Assembly: GCA_030146615.1 (NCBI GenBank)
Contig: JASLBL010000124.1
Span: 1 to 8,577 of the forward strand
Source: Actinomycetes bacterium
GTDB taxonomy: Bacteria; Actinomycetota; CALGFH01
Reading direction: 5' to 3'
Length of the DNA: 8,577 bases
In this document: positions 4,955 to 8,577 of the stretch, one piece after another
Numbering within the stretch: position 1 is the first letter of the stretch
How the letters are laid out: every line of letters begins with the position of its first letter
The notes under the pieces: generated by a model
What the model was told of the DNA's origin: nothing
The model's database searches: none
The model's input: only the letters and a program-made list of their open reading frames with translations
Translations under genes and position numbers: made by a program

Positions 4955-6880
4955 CTACTCCCGTTCCAGGTTCAGGTCGCCCTCGAAGTCGGCCGCCTCT
5001 AGGACCTCTTTGACCTTGACGAGGAAGCGGGCGGCGTCGGCGCCGTCGATGATGCGGTGGTCGTAGGTGAGGATCCCGTACATCATGTGGCGGATCGCCA
5101 CCACCTCGCCCAGGTCCGGGTCCTCGACCACGACCGGCCGCTTGACGATGGCCGGGGTGGCGAAGATGGCCGCGTTGGGCTGGTTGATGATGGGCGTGTC
5201 CCAGACCGCGCCCCGGCTGCCGGTGTTGGTGATCGAGATGGTCGAGCCGGACAGCTCGTCGGGGCCGATCTTGCCGTCCCGGGTCCGCTTGGCCACGTCC
5301 GCGACGGCCTTGGCCAGGCCGGCCAGGTTCAGCGACTCGGCGTTCTTGATCACCGGGACGAACAGGCCCTTGGGGGTGTCGACGGCCACGCCCAGGTGCA
5401 CGTCCTGGTAGATGTGGAGATTCCCCTCCTCGTCCATGGCCGCGTTGACCGTCGGGTACTCCCTGATGGCCGCGACCAGGGCCAGGACGGCGAACGGCAT
5501 GGGGGAGAGGGAGACGCCCTCGCGCTGCTTGAACTCCTCCTTGGCCCGCTCCCGGAGGCGCATGACCCGGGTCATGTCGATCTCGACGGCGCTGGTGAGC
5601 TGGGCGCTGGTCTGGAGCGAGGACACCATCCGCTCGGCGATCACCTTGCGCAGCCGGGTCGCGGGGACGACCTCCTCGCGCAGGCCCTTGGCCAGCGGCA
5701 CGGCCACCCGCGGGCCGGCCGCCGGAGCGGCCGCCTGGCCCCTGGGCGCCCGGGCCTCGCCGCCGGACGGGGCCTTGGCGGCGGCCGGCTGCTGGCCGCG
5801 CTGCTGCACGTACGCCTCGATGTCCTCGCGGCGGACCCGGCCCCCGGAGCCGCTGCCCTGGACCTGGCTCAGGTCGACGTCGTGCTCGCGGGCCAGGCGC
5901 CGCACCAGCGGCGACACCCCGGCCGCGGCCTTGCCGTTGCCCTGCCCGTCGCTCTTGGACCGCTCCGGCCTGGCCTTGGCGGCCGGCTCGGCTTCGCGTT
6001 CGGGTGCGGGTTCCGCCGGCGCCTCCTGTTCCTGGTCCTCGGCGGCCTCCTCGGCCTCGGCGCCGGCGCCTTCCTCGGCCGTCTCCTCCTTGGCCGGGGC
6101 CTGCTCATCGGTCCCCTCGGTCTCCTGGGTGGCCTCGGCCGAGTCGCCGCCCCCGCCGCCGATCACGGCGAGCTCGGCGCCGACCTCGACCGTCTCGTCG
6201 GCCTGGACCTTGATCGACTGGAGGACCCCGGACACGGGGGAGGGGACCTCGGTGTCGACCTTGTCGGTGGAGATCTCGAACAGCGGCTCGTCCGCCTCGA
6301 CCTGGTCGCCCTCCTGCTTGAGCCAGCGGGTGATGGTGCCCTCGGTGATCGACTCGCCCAGCTCGGGCATGGTCACCGTGGTCGTCCCGCCGTCGCTCGA
6401 GGCCTCCGGCTTCGGCTTCTGCTCGGCCGCGGGCTGCTCCTCGGCCTGCTCCTCGGCCTCGCCCTCGCCCTCGCCTTCGGCCTGGGCCGCCTCCGACTCC
6501 CGTTCCTCCTCCGAACCGGCCTCCTCGCTGCCCTCCTCAGCCTCGGCCGCCTCCTCGGCGGTGTCGCTGTCGGCCTCTCCGGAGTCCTTGGACTCCTTGG
6601 ACTCCTCGGACTCCCCAGAGTCCTCGGCCTGGCCGGCCTCGCCGTCCTGCTCGATGATGGCCAGCTCGGCGCCGACCTCGACGGTCTCGTCGGCCTGCAC
6701 CTTGATGGTCTTCAGGACTCCGGCGACGGGGGAGGGGACCTCGGTGTCGACCTTGTCGGTGGACACCTCGAACAGTGGCTCGTCCGCCTCGACCTGGTCA
6801 CCTTCCTGCTTGAGCCAGCGGGTGATGGTGCCCTCGGTGATCGACTCGCCGAGCTCCGGCATCTTGACTGGTGTCGCCAT
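4955..6880 (-). CDS. sucB: 2-oxo acid dehydrogenase E2 (dihydrolipoamide succinyltransferase-type)
   Basis: Core acyltransferase of a 2-oxo acid dehydrogenase complex, moving the acyl group from lipoyl-lysine to CoA. The protein has 641 residues, in order: lipoyl domain 1 (1-77, lipoylated K43 in TDKVDTE), acidic linker (79-165), lipoyl domain 2 (168-241, K207), second Glu/Ala-rich linker (245-315), E1/E3-binding domain (321-358, VSPLVRRLAREHDVDLSQV), Ala/Pro linker, and the catalytic domain (about 395-641) with the HxxxDG motif at H608-D612-G613. The layout matches actinobacterial SucB/DlaT, some of which serve both pyruvate and 2-oxoglutarate dehydrogenases, so substrate choice is uncertain. 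Start ATG at 6880 has GGGAG 10 nt upstream. Odd features: the two lipoyl domains are nearly identical, the first linker is extremely acidic rather than Ala/Pro-rich, and that linker contains a 9-bp tandem repeat. It follows lpd after 18 bp; no E1 gene is in the window. Confidence 0.95.
   Translation of the reverse strand: MATPVKMPELGESITEGTITRWLKQEGDQVEADEPLFEVSTDKVDTEVPSPVAGVLKTIKVQADETVEVGAELAIIEQDGEAGQAEDSGESEESKESKDSGEADSDTAEEAAEAEEGSEEAGSEEERESEAAQAEGEGEGEAEEQAEEQPAAEQKPKPEASSDGGTTTVTMPELGESITEGTITRWLKQEGDQVEADEPLFEISTDKVDTEVPSPVSGVLQSIKVQADETVEVGAELAVIGGGGGDSAEATQETEGTDEQAPAKEETAEEGAGAEAEEAAEDQEQEAPAEPAPEREAEPAAKARPERSKSDGQGNGKAAAGVSPLVRRLAREHDVDLSQVQGSGSGGRVRREDIEAYVQQRGQQPAAAKAPSGGEARAPRGQAAAPAAGPRVAVPLAKGLREEVVPATRLRKVIAERMVSSLQTSAQLTSAVEIDMTRVMRLRERAKEEFKQREGVSLSPMPFAVLALVAAIREYPTVNAAMDEEGNLHIYQDVHLGVAVDTPKGLFVPVIKNAESLNLAGLAKAVADVAKRTRDGKIGPDELSGSTISITNTGSRGAVWDTPIINQPNAAIFATPAIVKRPVVVEDPDLGEVVAIRHMMYGILTYDHRIIDGADAARFLVKVKEVLEAADFEGDLNLERE
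6161..6370 (-). repeat. Lipoyl domain 2 copy of an internal 210-bp duplication
   Basis: Encodes E2 residues 171-240. Hand alignment with 6653-6862 gives 19 differences in 210 bp without gaps (about 91% identity) and 5 amino acid differences in 70. The longest identical stretches cover the beginning of the domain and the region around the lipoyl-lysine. Confidence 0.9.
6581..6625 (-). repeat. In-frame 9-bp tandem repeat in the first E2 linker
   Basis: Five imperfect 9-bp units (plus strand GGAGTCCTT, GGACTCCTT, GGACTCCTC, GGACTCCCC, AGAGTCCTC) encode E2 residues 86-100 as three-residue units EDS GES EES KES KDS. The period is a multiple of three, so unit gain or loss would keep the frame. A shorter 6-bp GEGEGE run lies nearby at about 6455-6475. 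Confidence 0.85.
6653..6862 (-). repeat. Lipoyl domain 1 copy of an internal 210-bp duplication
   Basis: Encodes E2 residues 7-76, starting at the MPELGES motif. It is the partner of 6161-6370. The flanking linkers are not part of the duplication at comparable similarity. Confidence 0.9.
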
Positions 6881-6898
6881 TGGCCATCGTCTCCCGGC

Positions 6899-8305
6899 TC
6901 AGAGCTGGTGGAAGCGCCGTCCGGCGAGGGTCAGGTGGGCCTCGCCGACCGCCTCGGACAGGGTCGGGTGGGGGTGGATGTACTGGGCGACGTCGATCGG
7001 AAGCGCCTCCCAGTTGTAGATCAGCATCGCCTCGGCGACCAGGTCGGTGACCCGGGCGCCGACCAGGTGGATCCCGAGCACGGGCCCGTCCTTGGCGGCG
7101 ACGACCTTGACCATGCCCCCCAGGCCGTGGATCAGGCCCTTGGCCGTGGCGTTGAACGGGAACTTGTTGACGACCACCTCGTGGCCCTGGTCCTTGGCCT
7201 GGGCCTCGGTCAGCCCGACCGACGCCACCTCCGGTGTGGAGAAGGTGACCCGCGGGATGCCGGCGTAGTCGATTGGCGGCGAGGACTGGCCGGCGACCGT
7301 CTCGGCGATCAGCATGCCCTCGGCGAAGGAGGCGTGGGCCAGGGCCAGCGACGGCGGCGGCAGCAGGTCGCCGACCGCGTACACGCCCTCGACGTCGGTC
7401 TCCAGGGTGTCCCAGCTCTTGGGGACCACGAAGCCGCGGTCCAGCTTGACCCCGAGCTCCTCGTAGCCGAGGTCCTGGGCCACCGGGCCGCGCCCGGTGG
7501 CGACCAGCAGCAGCTCGGCCGACACCTCCGAGGTCTTGCCCTTGGCGTCGGTCACCGTCACCGTGACCTGCTCGTCGGTGACCTTGGCGTCCTCCAGCTT
7601 GGTCTCGGTCATCGAGGTGATGCCTCGCTTCTTGAACGCGCGGGCCAGCTCGCGCTGGCTGTCGGCGTCCTCCAGCGGGACCAGGCCGGGCAGGACCTCG
7701 ACGATGGTCACCTCGGCCCCCATGGAGCGCCAGAAGGAGGCGAACTCGACCCCGACCGCCCCGGCGCCGAGCACGATCACCGACTTGGGCAGGTAGTCGA
7801 GCTTGAGGGCGTGGTCGGAGTTGATCACCCGCTCGCCGTCGATCTCCAGGCCCGGGATCGACCTGGGCTGGGACCCGGTGGCCAGCACCAGGGCCCGCTT
7901 GGCGGTCAGCTCCCCGGTGCCCTCGACCTGGACGGTGCGGGGGCCGGTGACCCGGCCGCGGCCGCGGACGATGGCGATGCCGTCCTTCTTCAGGTGGCCC
8001 TCGAGGCCCTTGACGTTCTTGGTGACGATGTCCTCGCGGTTGGCCACCGTGGCCGAGTAGTCGATCGACTCGACCGACGCCTTGATGCCCCAGCGCTCCG
8101 ACGCCTCGTGGACGCCGTCCATCACCTCGGCCGCGTGCAGCAGCGCCTTGGTCGGGATGCAGCCCCAGTTGAGGCAGGTGCCGCCGCAGCGGTCCTCCTT
8201 CTCCACCACGGCGACCTTGAGGCCGAGGCCGGCCGCCCGGATCGCGGTCGAGTACCCGCCGGTGCCGCTCCCCAGGACGACGAGGTCGTAGGAGTTCTCC
8301 GCCAT
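6899..8305 (-). CDS. lpd: Dihydrolipoamide dehydrogenase (E3)
   Basis: FAD-dependent disulfide oxidoreductase that reoxidises dihydrolipoyl groups of E2 and passes electrons to NAD+. The protein has 468 residues, typical for the family. Visible features: FAD-binding GSGTGG (12-17), redox-active C44 and C49 in GGTCLNWGCIPTK, NAD-binding GAGAVGVEF (180-188), second FAD motif GVYAVGD (307-313), and the C-terminal dimerisation domain with catalytic HPHPTLSE (H446 and E451). All active residues are present. It has no lipoyl domain of its own, unlike some fused E3s. Start ATG at 8305 is preceded by AAGGAG (8315-8320) at 9 nt. It is the first gene of the minus-strand operon, and its stop lies 18 bp before the E2 start, consistent with making the E2 partner from the same transcript. 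It is divergent from the CBS-domain gene. Confidence 0.97.
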   Translation of the reverse strand: MAENSYDLVVLGSGTGGYSTAIRAAGLGLKVAVVEKEDRCGGTCLNWGCIPTKALLHAAEVMDGVHEASERWGIKASVESIDYSATVANREDIVTKNVKGLEGHLKKDGIAIVRGRGRVTGPRTVQVEGTGELTAKRALVLATGSQPRSIPGLEIDGERVINSDHALKLDYLPKSVIVLGAGAVGVEFASFWRSMGAEVTIVEVLPGLVPLEDADSQRELARAFKKRGITSMTETKLEDAKVTDEQVTVTVTDAKGKTSEVSAELLLVATGRGPVAQDLGYEELGVKLDRGFVVPKSWDTLETDVEGVYAVGDLLPPPSLALAHASFAEGMLIAETVAGQSSPPIDYAGIPRVTFSTPEVASVGLTEAQAKDQGHEVVVNKFPFNATAKGLIHGLGGMVKVVAAKDGPVLGIHLVGARVTDLVAEAMLIYNWEALPIDVAQYIHPHPTLSEAVGEAHLTLAGRRFHQL

Positions 8306-8341
8306 GGCCGTCGGCTCCTTCTCGATCGGGATCCCGTGCCG

Positions 8342-8347
8342 AGTCTA
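8342..8347 (-). promoter_or_regulatory. Candidate -10 box for the lpd operon
   Basis: The minus strand reads TAGACT, fitting TANNNT, at a position that would start transcription near 8335, about 30 nt before the lpd ATG. No recognisable -35 box was found, so this rests on the hexamer and its position only. Confidence 0.3.
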
Positions 8348-8375
8348 GCGAGCGTCGTGGCCGGGCGCCCTGGAG

Positions 8376-8381
8376 TAGGCT
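8376..8381 (+). promoter_or_regulatory. Candidate -10 box for the CBS-domain gene
   Basis: The plus strand reads TAGGCT, a good actinobacterial -10 match, predicting a start near 8388 and a leader of about 60 nt. The region 16-19 bp upstream is a poor -35 match. Confidence 0.35.
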
Positions 8382-8389
8382 CTAGGAGT

Positions 8390-8416
8390 GGCCGGGCCGC
8401 CGTGGGCGCCCCGGCC
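8390..8416 (+). repeat. GC-rich hairpin in the leader of the CBS-domain gene
   Basis: GGCCGGG (8390-8396) pairs with CCCGGCC (8410-8416); after one C-C mismatch, CGCC (8398-8401) pairs with GGCG (8405-8408), leaving a 3-nt GTG loop. The whole element is 27 bp with 11 pairs. It has no T tract and sits between the candidate promoter and the ribosome binding site, so it is not a standard terminator. Confidence 0.6.
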
Positions 8417-8433
8417 CGACCCTGTGTCCCTGC

Positions 8434-8440
8434 AAGGAGG
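8434..8440 (+). promoter_or_regulatory. Ribosome binding site of the CBS-domain gene
   Basis: AAGGAGG lies 7 nt before the GTG at 8448 and fixes that codon as the start. Confidence 0.85.
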
Positions 8441-8447
8441 ACTGCCC

Positions 8448-8577
8448 GTGGAGGTCTCGGAGGTCATGACCAAGGAGGTCGTCACCGTCGGCCCGCACTA
8501 CAACGTCGCCGACGTGGCCAGCCTCATGGACGCCAAGGGCATCGGCTCGGTGATCGTCCTCGAGGAGGAGCGGGTCC
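8448..8577 (+). CDS. CBS-domain protein, 3' end outside window
   Basis: The first 43 codons are visible. They read as the start of a CBS domain: VSEVMTKEVVTVGPHYNVAD, then VASLMDAKGIGSVIVLEEE, matching the usual V-x-D/E-VMT-x-x-V-x-T-V opening and the helix-strand pattern ending in a hydrophobic strand (SVIVLE). CBS domains occur in pairs and commonly bind adenine nucleotides; many small two-CBS proteins have unknown roles. Whether another domain follows cannot be seen. The GTG start is fixed by the strong RBS. It is divergent from lpd across 142 bp, so shared regulation is possible but unproven. Confidence 0.88.
   Translation, partial: MEVSEVMTKEVVTVGPHYNVADVASLMDAKGIGSVIVLEEERV

Noticed and set aside
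5412..7019. 535-codon open frame on the plus strand opposite the E2 gene
   Set aside because: Ser/Ala-rich low-complexity translation that mirrors the repeated lipoyl domains and Glu-rich linkers of the true gene; no recognisable fold.
1..8577. tRNA, rRNA, CRISPR array, toxin-antitoxin or defence genes
   Set aside because: Looked for on both strands; no cloverleaf, spaced direct repeats or small paired genes seen. Intergenic space is too short to hold them.

Overview
The window is very GC-rich with dense, tightly packed genes, AAGGAGG-type ribosome binding sites and frequent GTG starts. The gene order E3 - E2 - lipB - lipA - (small membrane gene) - glnA recalls the chromosomal lipB-lipA-glnA neighbourhood of Actinobacteria such as Mycobacterium and Streptomyces. 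The E2 has the two-lipoyl-domain plan of actinobacterial SucB/DlaT proteins, and the glutamine synthetase is the adenylylatable type I-beta form. I infer a high-GC actinobacterium; the genus cannot be read from this sequence.

Layout, left to right. (a) 3-1157, plus strand: the 3' part of a tyrosine-recombinase integrase gene whose start lies left of the window. It is the only mobile-element gene here and runs convergently into glnA, with 23 bp between the two stop codons. (b) 1181-2605, minus: glnA with a GTG start and a strong RBS. (c) 2606-2713: the glnA upstream region, with a candidate GlnR operator (four half-sites spaced 11 bp apart) and a candidate -10 box. (d) 2714-8305, minus: a compact five-gene cluster transcribed lpd (E3) -> sucB-type E2 -> lipB -> lipA -> a 169-residue membrane-anchored protein resembling the C-terminal domain of RskA anti-sigma factors. 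Gaps or overlaps are 18 nt gap, 3 nt gap, 8 nt overlap and 2 nt gap, so it is probably one transcription unit. (e) 8306-8447: a divergent intergenic region with candidate -10 boxes on both strands and a GC-rich hairpin. (f) 8448 onward, plus: the first 43 codons of a CBS-domain protein, cut by the right edge. No stretch longer than 142 bp lacks a gene.

How it works together. LipB moves octanoyl groups from acyl carrier protein onto lipoyl domains, and LipA inserts the sulfurs. The resulting lipoyl-lysines (K43 and K207 of the E2) carry acyl groups and electrons, and E3 (Lpd) reoxidises them. The operon therefore encodes the E2/E3 core of a 2-oxo acid dehydrogenase together with its cofactor assembly; no E1 gene is present. 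GlnA draws on glutamate derived from 2-oxoglutarate, so the locus sits at a carbon/nitrogen junction.

The window is mostly core metabolism, and I see no clearly new multi-gene system. The points most worth a second look are the putative GlnR box, the RskA-like orphan between lipA and glnA, the strongly acidic E2 linkers with an in-frame 9-bp repeat, the near-identical lipoyl-domain duplication, the integrase/glnA junction, and the hairpin in the leader of the CBS gene.
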